NCBI GenBank assembly: GCA_025266875.1
Contig: JALLLT010000022.1
Span: forward strand, 124,001 to 188,000
Direction of reading: 5' to 3'
DNA from: Fennellomyces sp. T-0311
Taxonomy: Eukaryota > Mucoromycota > Mucoromycetes > Mucorales > Lichtheimiaceae
DNA length: 64,000 nt
Shown here: positions 63,740 through 64,000 of the stretch, in pieces
Layout: every line of letters starts with the position of its first letter
How positions within the stretch are numbered: position 1 is the first letter of the stretch
Notes under the pieces: model-generated
Databases searched by the model: none
The model's input: the letters and a program-made list of their open reading frames with translations, nothing else
Told to the model about the DNA's origin: nothing
Translations under genes and position numbers: made by a program

Positions 63740-64000
63740 CTACGCAGAACAAATCAGGGTGTGCGAACCGCATCGGCTGCGCGCTGAAGTTTTTCTTATT
63801 TTTGAAGATCTTCAGCAAGTAGAATATTTTATGGTGTAAAAGTGCGCAGTTCATACTGTTCATAAACAACCAATCGGATGTTACTGGATATCCGGTTATG
63901 GTAATGTCATCAAAACACATTTTTCGCGATAACTCTGCATAGGGGTATCGCAGAGATACGCAACGAGTAGCATAAGAAAGCGCAAAAACTGCTCATTGTC
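63740..64000. other. Right edge: possible upstream exon of the minus-strand gene
   Basis: A minus-strand ATG frame starts at 63920 and runs into the exon region in another phase (it ends at 63690). It contains HHKIFYLLKIFKNKKNF. Whether it is the first exon of the unrecognised gene could not be settled. Nothing else is visible up to the end of the window. Confidence 0.3.

Overview
The window reads as filamentous-fungal nuclear DNA, most likely an early-diverging fungus of the Mucoromycota (Mucorales-like). This is inferred from gene content: an F-box/LRR gene, a WDR81-type BEACH protein, eukaryotic pantothenate kinase, proteasome alpha-5, the exon-junction-complex recycling factor PYM, secreted subtilases and a GH3 beta-glucosidase. 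It is supported by many short GT-AG introns (about 40-75 nt) and TATA boxes close to start codons. The species cannot be fixed from sequence alone. Several short ORFs begin with GTG or TTG and were not treated as starts; exon structures were rebuilt by hand from splice signals and frame.

Layout: 1-60 is the 3' end of a repeat-bearing protein. 166-2089 (-) is an F-box/LRR gene broken by three in-frame stops. 3.5-11.6 kb is repeat territory: two near-identical copies of a ~3.4 kb unrecognised element (A and truncated B) face each other as a giant inverted repeat with ~2.3 kb arms. 12.5-16.8 kb is a compact housekeeping cluster: alpha/beta hydrolase (-), PYM (+), a tail-anchored low-complexity protein (+) and proteasome alpha-5 (-). 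17.1-24.4 kb holds two tandem subtilisin-like protease genes with matched exon structure, shared promoter motifs and patchwork near-identity suggesting gene conversion; a pogo/Tigger-like MITE lies upstream of the second. 25.4-28.8 kb is a third element copy (C), followed by an older relic (D).

29-32.9 kb is gene-poor with one doubtful minus-strand gene. 32.9-38.4 kb encodes a 1711-residue Sel1-repeat protein, followed by a stand-alone WWE-domain protein. 39.6-45.7 kb is AT-rich and gene-poor, with a LINE ORF1-like single-exon gene and a small terminal-inverted-repeat element. 45.7-57.3 kb carries three genes in a row on the plus strand: a WDR81/GFS12-like BEACH-WD40 protein, pantothenate kinase and a secreted GH3 beta-glucosidase. 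59.2-60.1 kb encodes a membrane protein with a very acidic tail. The right end is repeat-like and strand-asymmetric, and finishes with exons of an unrecognised minus-strand gene at 63.0-63.7 kb.

Functionally the genes fall into secreted hydrolysis (subtilases, GH3), protein turnover and RNA surveillance (proteasome, PYM), endosomal/autophagic trafficking (WDR81-like), CoA synthesis (PanK) and scaffolds (Sel1, WWE), separated by transposon-like islands. No bacterial operons, CRISPR arrays, rRNA or convincing tRNA genes were seen.
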